From an uncultured Clostridia bacterium (GTDB lineage: Bacteria > Bacillota > Clostridia > UBA1212 > SIG427), in contig CAMFNB010000007.1 in the NCBI GenBank assembly GCA_945965275.1, positions 1 to 48,589 on the forward strand: DNA of 48,589 bases, written 5' to 3'. The notes beneath the pieces were generated by a model that made no database searches, had not been told where the DNA came from, and was given only the letters and a program-made list of their open reading frames with translations. A program made the position numbers and the translations under genes. Positions 18,358 through 27,745 of this stretch are shown here, piece after piece (position 1 is the stretch's first letter; every line of letters begins with the position of its first letter).

Positions 18358-19401
18358 TCAGTCATGGTCCGTACGATAAACATAGTTTTCAAGCGGATAA
18401 GTCAGGTGTCGGATTTCTTCCAACTCATCCACGGTAACAAGTCCCCAAGGTGCTCTCAGCACTGAAGGAATTCTTGCAACGATTGTTGCACAGGTATGCT
18501 CAACAGTTGCAGGTTTTACTACGTGGAATGAAGTATCGGGTTCGCCTTTGATTTTCCAGTCGCACATGTCGCCGTCGGTCTCTCCGTATACCTTGCCGAC
18601 ACATTGTGTTTCCAAAACAGGTCCCTGAAATGTCTCCGTAGTGACAACAGCAGCCATTCCGATACAATTTCCTTCCGGAATCCACTTGTCCAATGTGGAA
18701 GAAAACATTTTACCGTCATGAAAATACGGAACACATTTCTGCGTCTGTTTTTTAACGGTAAGTCCGAGCTTTGCGGCGAGGGCCTCATTAGAGTTCCAAA
18801 CATAAGAGGGTTCGATCGTTTCAGGGTGGGCGATTTGTGCTTCGAACTCTTCGGGTGTGAGACCCACGCCGTGCGCCTTTGCAAGCGCAAGCCCGTAGTC
18901 TTCGACATTGTATGAAACAATGCCTTCTATTTTGTCTATTCTGTTACAGCCTGCGGCAACCATTGCCACCATGTTGACCCAGAATATATCTTCCATGCCG
19001 CTGCCGACAAATGTGCATTTGTTTTCACGTGCGGTTTTATCCAACTGATTTGCATGTGCCGGGTCGGTGGTACGGCAATATGTGGCTTCTTCACATGTGG
19101 TGATTACGCTTATTCCTCTGGACAGGCATCTCATGAAATGAATGAAGCAGTCAGATACTGTGCTGAAAAGGGTTACTACGGCAATATCCGGAGCTGTTTC
19201 GTCGAGGACCGTCTCTGCATCATCTCTGATTAAGATGCCTGTCTTTATACCGAGGTTGGCGTAATCTCCTATATCCATTCCGACTATTTCCGGATTTATG
19301 TCAATGGCGCCGACTATCTCTGCGCCGTGTTCCCATAAATATCTGATGATGTATTTGCTCATTTTACCGCAACCGTATTGAACAACTTTTACTTTTTTCA
19401 T
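18358..19401 (-). CDS. Dihydrodipicolinate-reductase-like / 2,4-diaminopentanoate dehydrogenase-like oxidoreductase
   Basis: [37 protein letters not shown] Rossmann motif; start chosen at MKKVKVV, overlapping the upstream stop. Confidence 0.8.
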   Translation of the reverse strand: MKKVKVVQYGCGKMSKYIIRYLWEHGAEIVGAIDINPEIVGMDIGDYANLGIKTGILIRDDAETVLDETAPDIAVVTLFSTVSDCFIHFMRCLSRGISVITTCEEATYCRTTDPAHANQLDKTARENKCTFVGSGMEDIFWVNMVAMVAAGCNRIDKIEGIVSYNVEDYGLALAKAHGVGLTPEEFEAQIAHPETIEPSYVWNSNEALAAKLGLTVKKQTQKCVPYFHDGKMFSSTLDKWIPEGNCIGMAAVVTTETFQGPVLETQCVGKVYGETDGDMCDWKIKGEPDTSFHVVKPATVEHTCATIVARIPSVLRAPWGLVTVDELEEIRHLTYPLENYVYRTDHD

Positions 19402-19787
19402 TTTGAAATCTCCTTTTTCCATAAACCGTGAATATTGCAGTATGCATATGCTGCTTCGATTTTTTCTTCGAGGCAAAGTCTGAAGAAAGCCCTCGGTGAG
19501 TCCTCCGGATTGAGCTCCTTTACATGCATGCCGCTGTCTGTTACCAGAACAATCCATTCAATATAGTGCTTGTCAGTCATGGGATGATTGTCGGAGCCTA
19601 CATTAACAAGAACATCATTTCCGCATCGGTCGATAACCGGAACATGCTTCTCCTGAGCTGCATCAACTGTATTCGGATAAATCTCCTCCATGTCCTGTCC
19701 GCAACAAAGGGGAACAACACCTGAATCTTCAACTGTATAGAAAAGGTTTCCGCAAATGTTGCATTTGTAAAGTTTGAATTCTTTCAT
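19398..19787 (-). CDS. Desulfoferrodoxin / superoxide reductase
   Basis: [25 protein letters not shown] desulforedoxin-type centre; [12 protein letters not shown] and CNIHGLW centre II motifs. Confidence 0.92.
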   Translation of the reverse strand: MKEFKLYKCNICGNLFYTVEDSGVVPLCCGQDMEEIYPNTVDAAQEKHVPVIDRCGNDVLVNVGSDNHPMTDKHYIEWIVLVTDSGMHVKELNPEDSPRAFFRLCLEEKIEAAYAYCNIHGLWKKEISK

Positions 19788-19968
19788 TTTTTTGTCCTCC
19801 TGTTTCTTCCCGAATATGGGAATTGTGATATAATAAAGTCAGAATTATTCGTGACCTTTATATAAAAAACTTAACCCGTAAAAAAATGTAGGGCAATAGT
19901 ATGGTTTACAAAGTTTTATGTATTTTTATTTTTCGGATTTTTTCATGATTTAACAGGAGGAAATTCTT

Positions 19969-20535
19969 ATGAATGATCTGTTAGGTAAAACGGCAAAGGC
20001 TATGTACAAACTCAGCGGTAAAACGCTGCAGCAGCTTTCGGATGAAACCGGTAAAACAGTAGACTGCATCAACAATCTGTTCTATGCCAGGATACAAAAA
20101 CCGGACATGTTCGGTGTGGCCGCCTTCGTTGAAGCAACAGGATACACAATGGACCAGCTGATGGGCTTTTTGAAGCATGCAAAAAAGATTCCGGCAGGTG
20201 CGGATTTCACTGCGGAATTCACAAAATACATAGATTTTGTAAAAGATACAGAGGACTTTGTAAATCCTGCAGTGAATAATCTGAATGAAGATATGATGGA
20301 AAAGCTTCATGAAAGTTATCGTGAGCAGATTGATCAGATGCAGAATTCTTTCACCAGGCTGAAAAATCATTATGATCACAGCGTGGAACAAATCAAAAAG
20401 ACCCACGCTGAAATGCTGGAACAGCAGGACAGGGAAATCCGTCGTCTGAGAATTGAACGGCTGGCGCTGCTGGTTGGTGTATTTTTACTTTCGGTTGCTG
20501 CCGTTGTTTTCGGCTGTTTGTATTTTATTCCGTAA
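19969..20535 (+). CDS. Membrane-anchored protein with N-terminal XRE-like HTH, coiled coil and C-terminal TM
   Basis: LQQLSDETGKTVDCINNLF HTH-like; coiled coil; LALLVGVFLLSVAAVVFGCLYF. Confidence 0.75.
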   Translation: MNDLLGKTAKAMYKLSGKTLQQLSDETGKTVDCINNLFYARIQKPDMFGVAAFVEATGYTMDQLMGFLKHAKKIPAGADFTAEFTKYIDFVKDTEDFVNPAVNNLNEDMMEKLHESYREQIDQMQNSFTRLKNHYDHSVEQIKKTHAEMLEQQDREIRRLRIERLALLVGVFLLSVAAVVFGCLYFIP

Positions 20536-20577
20536 AAAAACTGATCACGGCAAGGACGGCTTTAAAAGCAAAGTGAT

Positions 20578-20810
20578 AAACCGGGTGCAGGGAAAATGTA
20601 TTGTCTGAAATGTCAGTATGCGAAAAAAAGACAATATTTATGATGTCTTTTTTACCGAAAGCTTTATATAAAGACAATACAAATCGGTGCAAAACCGGGG
20701 TTTAAGGCAGATTTATGATGTCTTTTTGATTCTCAGACTGGGAAAAAGACAATAAAAATATGTCTGTTTTCACTCGGATTTAAAATAAGACAATACAGCC
20801 TCTTCCCAAA
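20578..20810. repeat. Two imperfect ~117-bp tandem copies, each holding two TGTCTTTT...AAAAGACA hairpins
   Basis: Hairpins at 20600-20635, 20644-20676, 20719-20751, 20761-20792; pair-to-pair period about 117 bp. Confidence 0.65.
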
Positions 20811-20874
20811 CAGAGCCCTCCATGATATACTCTTGTGTATATACACATATATACATAGAAAAGAGGGCATAGAA

Positions 20875-21936
20875 GTGGGAAAGTTTAAAGCCTTTCTGAA
20901 AAGAAAGAATATTGAAATCTCAGCAAAGAGATATTTCATTGATGCACTGGGTGCTATGGCTCAGGGATTATTCGCATCTCTTCTCATCGGAACAATTATT
21001 AAGACAATAGGTGTCCAGACGGGCATCCAGTACATTACAGACATCGGTGCATATGCGATGGCAATCGCAGGACCGGCAATGGCAGTGGCAATCGGCTATG
21101 CTCTCAAGGCAGATCCCCTTGTACTCTTCTCGTTGGTAGCCGTAGGCTGGGCAGCCAATGCCGAAGGCGGAGCAGGCGGCCCTCTTGCAGTTTTGGTAAT
21201 TGCAATCGTTGCCTGTGAAATCGGTAAAATGGTTTCCAAGGAAACAAAGGTGGATATTCTTGTTACACCTGCCGTTACGATTCTGGTCGGTGTTGCACTT
21301 GCAAAGCTCATCGCTCCTCCGATCGGTACGGCAGCACAGGCATTCGGCAATCTCATCAAGGCAGCAACAGAGCTTCAGCCCTTCCTCATGGGTATTGTTG
21401 TATCAGTGCTTGTGGGTATCGCACTTACGCTTCCGATTTCTTCGGCAGCAATTTGTGCGGCTCTCGGTCTTACGGGACTTGCAGGCGGAGCAGCTGTTGC
21501 GGGATGCTGCGCACAGATGGTTGGTTTTGCAGTAATGAGCTTCAAAGAAAACAAATGGGGCGGACTTGTTTCTCAGGGACTGGGAACATCAATGCTTCAG
21601 ATGCCCAATATCATAAAGAATCCGAGGGTTTGGATAGCACCCACACTTACGTCGGCAATCACCGGACCTATTGCAACCTGCGTGTTCAGACTTCAAATGA
21701 ACGGCGCCGCAATCAACTCAGGCATGGGTACCTGCGGTATGTGCGGACCGATAGGTGTAATCACGGGCTGGTTCACTCCTTCTGTTGAGGGCGTTGCGGC
21801 AATCGTGCCAACAGCAATAGACTGGATCGGACTTGTTCTTGTTTCCGTGGTTCTTCCTGCAGTTATTTGCCCGCTTATCAATCTCGTACTCAGAAAAATC
21901 AAATGGGTTAAAGAGGGCGACCTTAAGCTGGGATAA
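20875..21936 (+). CDS. PTS EIIC-like (EIIC_2-type) membrane protein without neighbouring EIIA/EIIB
   Basis: Multi-TM; GGAAVAGCCAQMVGFAVMSF, GMGTCGMCGPIG; GTG start with GAGGGC RBS preferred over the longer TTG ORF. Confidence 0.8.
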   Translation: MGKFKAFLKRKNIEISAKRYFIDALGAMAQGLFASLLIGTIIKTIGVQTGIQYITDIGAYAMAIAGPAMAVAIGYALKADPLVLFSLVAVGWAANAEGGAGGPLAVLVIAIVACEIGKMVSKETKVDILVTPAVTILVGVALAKLIAPPIGTAAQAFGNLIKAATELQPFLMGIVVSVLVGIALTLPISSAAICAALGLTGLAGGAAVAGCCAQMVGFAVMSFKENKWGGLVSQGLGTSMLQMPNIIKNPRVWIAPTLTSAITGPIATCVFRLQMNGAAINSGMGTCGMCGPIGVITGWFTPSVEGVAAIVPTAIDWIGLVLVSVVLPAVICPLINLVLRKIKWVKEGDLKLG

Positions 21937-21965
21937 AATAAAAATAACAAATTTAAGTTCTGTAA

Positions 21966-21996
21966 AAACCTGCACTTCCTGAGTGCAGGTTTTTTG
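21966..21996 (+). terminator. Intrinsic terminator after the EIIC-like gene
   Basis: AAAACCTGCACT-TCCTG-AGTGCAGGTTTTTT. Confidence 0.85.
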
Positions 21997-22069
21997 ATTC
22001 TCATCTGTTAAACAACAGGAAAAGTATGATATAATCAAAGACAGTGAAAACGACTACGGAGGAGACAGA

Positions 22070-23629
22070 ATGTTTTACGACAACAAAATCCTTATTGCGC
22101 AAAATGAAAACCCTGTTTACATTTTACCGAAAATGTTAAACAGACACGGTCTTGTGGCAGGTGCTACCGGAACCGGTAAAACAGTCACACTCAAGGTTCT
22201 TGCAGAAAGCTTAAGTGACGCAGGCGTTCCGACTTTTGTTACTGATATAAAAGGTGACTTGTCAGGTCTTATACAGCCCGGCACTGAAAACAAAAGAGCA
22301 GCAAACCTTTTGGACAAAGGATTTGAATATAAAGCATATCCCACATTCTTCTGGGATGTTTTCGGCGAATCCGGTACTCCGGTAAGAACAACCGTTTCCG
22401 ACATGGGTCCTCTCCTTATTTCAAGAATCATGGGACTTAATGACATTCAGGAAGGTGTTCTTCACATCGCATTCAGAGTGGCGGACGATAACGGATGGCC
22501 GCTTCTCGATTTGAAGGATTTAAGAGCAATCATTCAATATACGGGAGACAATGCAAATGAGCTTCGCATGAAGTACGGCAATGTTTCTCCCACAAGCATC
22601 GGTGCAATCCAAAGAGAAATCTTAAAGCTTGAAGAAAACAGAGCCGACTTATTCTTCGGAGAACCGGCCCTTGATATTAAGGACTGGATAATTCAGGATG
22701 TGAGCGGTCGCGGTATCATCAATGTAATGGAATGCGACAAGTTATTCTTAAAGCCTGACCTCTATGCAGCGTTCATGCTTTGGATGATTTCCGAGCTTTA
22801 TGAAGCACTTCCCGAAGTCGGAGACCTTGAAAAGCCGAAGGCAGTGTTCTTCTTTGATGAAGCACATCTTCTTTTCAAAGATACATCAAAAGAGCTTCTT
22901 TCAAAACTTGAACAGGTTGTAAGACTTATCAGATCAAAAGGCGTGGGTATTTTCTTCTGCACACAGAAGCCGACAGATATTCCTGAAAGCATTTTGGGAC
23001 AGCTCGGAAACAAGATACAACATGCACTTCGTGCCTTCACACCGGCAGAGCTTAAAGTCGTAAAAGCAGTAAGCGATACATTCAGAGTAAATCCTGCTTT
23101 TGACACTGCAGAGGCAATTACAGGTCTTGAAATCGGAGAAGCTCTTGTTTCAACACTCGATGAGAACGGAACACCTTCTGTTGTTGAGCGTGCTTTTGTT
23201 TCATGCCCGCAGAGTTTAATCGGAACCTGCGACCCGGCAACATTTGAGCAGAGAATTTCCGCAAGTCTTATGAATACCAAATACGGCACTGCAGTTGATA
23301 ATGAATCTGCTTATGAGATTCTCACCGCAAGAATGGAAGCATCTCTCAAGGAAAAAGAAGATGCCGAAAGAGCAGCACAGGAAGAGAAGGAAGCCAAAGA
23401 AGCAGAAAAGCTTAAAGAGAAAGAAGAGAAAGAAAGAACTAAGGCTGAGGCTGAAGAAGCTAAGCGCAGAGAGAAAGAGGCAAAAGAAAAAGAGAAAGCG
23501 GAAAAGGCTGCAAAGAAAGCCAGCGAAAACACTTTCGGAAAATCTCTTGCAAGATCAATCACACGTACTGCAAGTACAACAGTAACCAGAAGCATTATGG
23601 GCAGCCTGGTAAAAAATCTTTTCAAGTAA
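22070..23629 (+). CDS. HerA-like / DUF853-type ATPase with charged C-terminal coiled coil
   Basis: Walker A GATGTGKTVT; Walker B FFFDEAHLLF; E/K-rich C-terminus. Confidence 0.9.
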   Translation: MFYDNKILIAQNENPVYILPKMLNRHGLVAGATGTGKTVTLKVLAESLSDAGVPTFVTDIKGDLSGLIQPGTENKRAANLLDKGFEYKAYPTFFWDVFGESGTPVRTTVSDMGPLLISRIMGLNDIQEGVLHIAFRVADDNGWPLLDLKDLRAIIQYTGDNANELRMKYGNVSPTSIGAIQREILKLEENRADLFFGEPALDIKDWIIQDVSGRGIINVMECDKLFLKPDLYAAFMLWMISELYEALPEVGDLEKPKAVFFFDEAHLLFKDTSKELLSKLEQVVRLIRSKGVGIFFCTQKPTDIPESILGQLGNKIQHALRAFTPAELKVVKAVSDTFRVNPAFDTAEAITGLEIGEALVSTLDENGTPSVVERAFVSCPQSLIGTCDPATFEQRISASLMNTKYGTAVDNESAYEILTARMEASLKEKEDAERAAQEEKEAKEAEKLKEKEEKERTKAEAEEAKRREKEAKEKEKAEKAAKKASENTFGKSLARSITRTASTTVTRSIMGSLVKNLFK

Positions 23630-23643
23630 AAAGGAATAAATAA

Positions 23644-24135
23644 ATGAAGCTAATATGGAAATATTTAATTTGTTTTTTGGTATCAATGGTTCCGCTTATC
23701 GAACTTCGAGGAGCCATACCCATGGCCGTGGGATTCAATCTCAATATGGTGTGGGCATACATAATCTGTATCATCGGAAATATGCTTCCGGTTCCCGTTA
23801 TTTTCTTCTTTGCAAGAAAAGTTCTTGAATGGGGACGCGACAAGAAGTTTATAGGAAAATTTTTCACCTTCTGTATCGAGAAGGGAGAAAAGGGCGGTAA
23901 AAAATTACAAGCCAAGGCAGGCCGTGGCTTGTATGTTGCGCTTTTATTATTCGTGGGAATTCCGATTCCCGGAACGGGCGCCTGGACAGGCACTCTCGCA
24001 GCAAGCTTCCTTAACATGGATTTCAAGAAAACAGTCATCGCGGTTATGGGTGGCGTTGTTCTTGCAGGCGTGTTAATGGGCCTTGCATCACTCGGAGTGT
24101 TCGGAGCAATCGGAGCTATTTTTGCGGTGTCTTAG
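23644..24135 (+). CDS. Small multidrug export-like (COG2426-type) membrane protein
   Basis: VPLIELRGAIPMAVGFNLN and GIPIPGTGAWTGTLAA motifs. Confidence 0.85.
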   Translation: MKLIWKYLICFLVSMVPLIELRGAIPMAVGFNLNMVWAYIICIIGNMLPVPVIFFFARKVLEWGRDKKFIGKFFTFCIEKGEKGGKKLQAKAGRGLYVALLLFVGIPIPGTGAWTGTLAASFLNMDFKKTVIAVMGGVVLAGVLMGLASLGVFGAIGAIFAVS

Positions 24136-24418
24136 GAGTCTTGGGTTTTCTGACCAAAACATACACAATGACAACCACCAATATAACATCAATCAGTACA
24201 AACGCCGTATCGACCCAAAGCTCGTTCGGCGTTTTTTCTGTAGGAACTTCAACGTCGGAGCTTACGAACTCACTGTTATCCGGGGTGGCCGTAGGAGACG
24301 CATTGTTGGTGAACCCTTTTATCAGAAAATATGAGAATGCAACTGCCAGGCCGAGAACGGCAACTGCCAGTACAAGACAGATAATTCTTTTTGCTGTGGT
24401 TGTTTTCTTTTCTTCCAT
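24116..24418 (-). CDS. Small two-TM hypothetical protein, 3' end overlapping the convergent gene
   Basis: ORF with two hydrophobic segments. Confidence 0.65.
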   Translation of the reverse strand: MEEKKTTTAKRIICLVLAVAVLGLAVAFSYFLIKGFTNNASPTATPDNSEFVSSDVEVPTEKTPNELWVDTAFVLIDVILVVVIVYVLVRKPKTPKTPQK

Positions 24419-24430
24419 TTTTTCTCCGCT

Positions 24431-24460
24431 GTAAAAAAAGCCTCTGATCAGAGAGGCTTG
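24431..24460 (-). terminator. Terminator of the FTR/Trx/lipoprotein transcript
   Basis: Minus strand AAGCCTCT-CTGATC-AGAGGCTTTTTTT. Confidence 0.75.
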
Positions 24461-24990
24461 ATTGATCCAAGAATGTCTGTATAAGCAGCGTCGTCAAGCT
24501 CAAGTGTGAAGCTGGTTATATAGAAAGTTTTACCGCTAACATCTCCGAAGAGAGCATATGCAACAAGACCGTCAGCTTTGTATGTAACGCCTGACCAGGT
24601 TGTGCTGCCGATTGTGAATCTCTCAATTTCAGTTGCACCCTTCTGTGCCTTGAGAACACTGACCTTGTTATCAACCTCTGACTGAGTTGTGATTTTTACA
24701 GTGACTCTCTTATTAATGTCATGTGAATCCATAATGATACAGCCGTCAGGGTTTTCTCCGTCACCCGGAAGTCCGCCTGAAAGCTCGAATCCTTCAGGAA
24801 CATAGATTGAAATATTACCCCAGGTAATGTTTTCATTGCCCTGTGGTGCAGGTTCTGTGGGATCAGCCGGTTCATCTGTCGGGTTAACAACTTCGGGAAT
24901 CTGTGTAGGTGCGGCTGTCGGTTCGCTGCCGCATGCGGCAAAGCAAAGACAAAGTGATAAAACTAATAAAACAGAAATGAATTTTTTCAT
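24448..24990 (-). CDS. Hypothetical lipoprotein
   Basis: Lipobox LCFAACGS plus PT-rich linker. Confidence 0.8.
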   Translation of the reverse strand: MKKFISVLLVLSLCLCFAACGSEPTAAPTQIPEVVNPTDEPADPTEPAPQGNENITWGNISIYVPEGFELSGGLPGDGENPDGCIIMDSHDINKRVTVKITTQSEVDNKVSVLKAQKGATEIERFTIGSTTWSGVTYKADGLVAYALFGDVSGKTFYITSFTLELDDAAYTDILGSIKPL

Positions 24991-25298
24991 TTAATAAATG
25001 CCTCTACTTCTTCTTTCGGCATATATCCGAGTGATTTTTTTACAACCTCTCCGTCTTTAAAGAGCATGAGAGTGGGGATGCTGCCGACCTGGAATTCAAT
25101 GGCAAGCTTCGGATAATCATCTACGTTGATTTTACCGACTTTTATAATACCTTCCTGTTCTTTTGCAACTTCCTCGATTACAGGTCCGAGCATCTGACAC
25201 GGTCCGCACCATGTTGCCCAAAAGTCAACGAGCACAGGGAGCTCAGAGTTCAGAACCTCATCTTCAAAATTATCTTCAGTGATTATAATCTCGCTCAT
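24987..25298 (-). CDS. trxA: Thioredoxin
   Basis: FWATWCGPCQMLGP. Confidence 0.96.
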   Translation of the reverse strand: MSEIIITEDNFEDEVLNSELPVLVDFWATWCGPCQMLGPVIEEVAKEQEGIIKVGKINVDDYPKLAIEFQVGSIPTLMLFKDGEVVKKSLGYMPKEEVEAFIK

Positions 25299-25307
25299 AA
25301 TGTCCTC

Positions 25308-25505
25308 CTATTTCTCTTTGTAATAAAGCATACAATGACAATAACCCTCGTAATCGGGGTCTTTGATTTGATCTCTGAATTCCTTGCACATACACTTGTT
25401 ATCTTCAGTGCGTTCGAGTCTGCAGGGGCAGTAGCCGCCTTTTTTCTCGAGGCCTTCTTTGATCATTTTTACCACTTTTTCATCTTCATTAAATCTTATC
25501 TTCAT
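25308..25505 (-). CDS. Ferredoxin-thioredoxin reductase catalytic-subunit-like protein (65 aa)
   Basis: Three CxC pairs: YCPCR...CMCKEF...GYCHC; start chosen at MKIRFNEDE rather than the longer ORF. Confidence 0.8.
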   Translation of the reverse strand: MKIRFNEDEKVVKMIKEGLEKKGGYCPCRLERTEDNKCMCKEFRDQIKDPDYEGYCHCMLYYKEK

Positions 25506-25550
25506 AATTGTATTATACCATAATAAAAAATCATATGGTACAATGAACTT

Positions 25551-26501
25551 ATGATTTTCGAAACAAAAAGACTGCTCCTCCGTCCCTGGATGATTGAGGA
25601 CGCGGAAAAACTGTATAACATCGCAAAGGATCCTCTTGTCGGCCCAAGCACGGGATGGGCTGTTCATGAAAATGCTGAACAGAGCAGGGAGGTTATTGAA
25701 AATATACTTTCCAAGCCCGGCAATTATGCTGTTGTTCTGAAAGACACCGACGAAATAATCGGCGATGTGGGAGTAAAGTACAAGGGAGCTTCCGAGGTTG
25801 TCAGAAATGACAAGGAAATTGAATTCGGGTGCTGGCTCAGCTCGAAACACTGGGGAAACGGATATATTCCGGAAGCCATTGAAAGCCTCCAGTCTTTCTT
25901 AATTACGGTAAAAGGAATCCGCGGATTCTGGTACGGCTTCTACGAAGGTAATGAAAAGTCCAGGCGCGTTGCGGAAAAACTGGGATTTACATACAGTCAT
26001 GTTTTGCGCAGTCACTATGTAAAAAATCTGGATATGAAAACAGACGCATACTATTGGTATGCAAAAGCGGAAGCAATAAGAAACCGATTGATTGAGAAAA
26101 CAGAAAACAGAAGCCGTGAACTTTTTGCTGAAAAAAGCAATAAGTCAGACAAAACCGCTATGGTTCTTGAATACGGCGCGGAGCGCAACTGGCAGCCGGA
26201 CGCAGAAATCATAGTTACAAAGCGTTCGGAAGAGAAGTGCGTATACTATAAAGCGACACGCGGCGAAGATACAGTAGGAAGTCTTTGTGCTTTTTGTGAT
26301 TTTAACTGTCTTATGATAAAGGATATCTTTGTCAAAGATAAAAAAACCGCAACCACCTTGCTGAAGGCAGTTGCGTCGACTTTTAAAGGAATTGTATTTC
26401 TTTATATTGATAAAGATGATCCGATGAAGAACACATACAAGAGTCTGTGTTTCGATGAGATCTTCGGAAGACACTCGTTTTTCAGAAGGCTTCTTCCATA
26501 A
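25551..26501 (+). CDS. GNAT N-acetyltransferase with additional C-terminal domain
   Basis: FETKRLLLRPWMIEDAEKLY; GNEKSRRVAEKLGF; extra ~130 aa. Confidence 0.85.
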   Translation: MIFETKRLLLRPWMIEDAEKLYNIAKDPLVGPSTGWAVHENAEQSREVIENILSKPGNYAVVLKDTDEIIGDVGVKYKGASEVVRNDKEIEFGCWLSSKHWGNGYIPEAIESLQSFLITVKGIRGFWYGFYEGNEKSRRVAEKLGFTYSHVLRSHYVKNLDMKTDAYYWYAKAEAIRNRLIEKTENRSRELFAEKSNKSDKTAMVLEYGAERNWQPDAEIIVTKRSEEKCVYYKATRGEDTVGSLCAFCDFNCLMIKDIFVKDKKTATTLLKAVASTFKGIVFLYIDKDDPMKNTYKSLCFDEIFGRHSFFRRLLP

Positions 26502-27639
26502 AAATAAGTTCCATAACAAATGTTGCGGTCCAGCCGTAATCGATTGCGCCGAGACCTTCGCCTGTTCTTGAATTGTAATATTCGAACAGGCCTCTTTTTT
26601 CATTCGCACACATGTCAAGAATTCTTTCGCGATATTCCAAAGCAAGCTTTGTATATCCCATTCTGTAAAGCCCCATTATTGCCATTGCAGCAATGTTAAT
26701 CCAACACGGTCCGCGCCAGTACTGGTCGGGAGTGTATGCGGGACTGTCGTATGACACAGCAGGCATAAGAGGGAAGAACTTATTTTCGTCCTCTGCCATC
26801 TTTGCCATGGCAGCTGCGTGTTCGCTGCTTGAAATGCCGGCAAACAGCGGCATGAATGAAGCAGGTGAGAAGATATCGGTAAAACCGCGTCCGTCTTTGA
26901 AGCAGTCGCTGTATCCGCCTGCGTTGTGGTCAAAAAGAGTTGATTCGATTCTTTGTGCAAGCGCATCACGTTCTTTCATATATACAGCCGCATCGTCGCT
27001 GTGTCCAAGTGTCTCTGCGATATATGCCATTGACTCATATGCGATTACCATGTAGCAACATAAATCAACAGACCAAATATCAGATGTGATGTCTCCGTCA
27101 AAACGAGGAGAGTTGTCCCAGCCGCTTTCCCACTTCGGAGCCTGAGCTTTGTTACTCTCACTGTCTACAGAATAGAAGTAGAGACCTCCCTCTAAGCGCT
27201 TCTCATTCCAGAAAGCGAGTCCCTTCTGAAGACGAGGATACTTGTCGCGGAGCCACTCCATATCATGTGTGGCATCGTAAATTCTTTTTACAGCCCAGAA
27301 TATCACAGGAGGCTTTGAAATTGTGTCTGAGTATGATCCACCTAGCTCGGTGCAGTCGATGAAACAACCGTCCTCTCTCTGTGAATCAAAGAAAAACTGA
27401 ATCTGATTCTTTGAAAATTCCGGATTGTATCTTGCGATGCCCATGGCATGGAAGCAACTGTCCCAGTTCCATACGCCTCGGTATACTTTCCAGGAAGGGC
27501 AGCAGGCGGGGTAATCACCCCAGCCGTTTGTTTCGTCTTCACGGGGAATAAGTGTGTTCTTTTCAAATGTGTATTTTGCGCGCCGGATTAAATCAAAGTC
27601 GCGTTCTGAAAGATTTTGCATAAAACTTCTCGCTTTCAA
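26482..27639 (-). CDS. Glycoside hydrolase with (alpha/alpha)6 toroid (MGH1/trehalase/GH63-like)
   Basis: WNWDSCFHAMG; KWESGWDNSPRFD; YWRGPCWINIA. Confidence 0.87.
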   Translation of the reverse strand: MKARSFMQNLSERDFDLIRRAKYTFEKNTLIPREDETNGWGDYPACCPSWKVYRGVWNWDSCFHAMGIARYNPEFSKNQIQFFFDSQREDGCFIDCTELGGSYSDTISKPPVIFWAVKRIYDATHDMEWLRDKYPRLQKGLAFWNEKRLEGGLYFYSVDSESNKAQAPKWESGWDNSPRFDGDITSDIWSVDLCCYMVIAYESMAYIAETLGHSDDAAVYMKERDALAQRIESTLFDHNAGGYSDCFKDGRGFTDIFSPASFMPLFAGISSSEHAAAMAKMAEDENKFFPLMPAVSYDSPAYTPDQYWRGPCWINIAAMAIMGLYRMGYTKLALEYRERILDMCANEKRGLFEYYNSRTGEGLGAIDYGWTATFVMELIFMEEAF

Positions 27640-27681
27640 AAATTCTTTTTTCTAATTATATCAAATAATACAATAAAGGGG

Positions 27682-27709
27682 TTGACAAATTTTTATGCAT
27701 AAATATAAT
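27682..27709 (+). promoter_or_regulatory. argG promoter
   Basis: TTGACA-N16-TATAAT. Confidence 0.7.
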
Positions 27710-27729
27710 AGTTCTTGCATAAATATTCA
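27696..27729. promoter_or_regulatory. Candidate tandem ArgR (ARG) boxes
   Basis: TGCATAAATATAAT and TGCATAAATATTCA spaced 20 bp, overlapping the -10. Confidence 0.5.
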
Positions 27730-27745
27730 AAAAGAGGTAATAAAA

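Noticed and set aside
23295-23585. + strand 96-aa Lys/Arg-rich ORF
   Set aside because: Out-of-frame shadow of the E/K-rich C-terminus of the HerA-like ATPase
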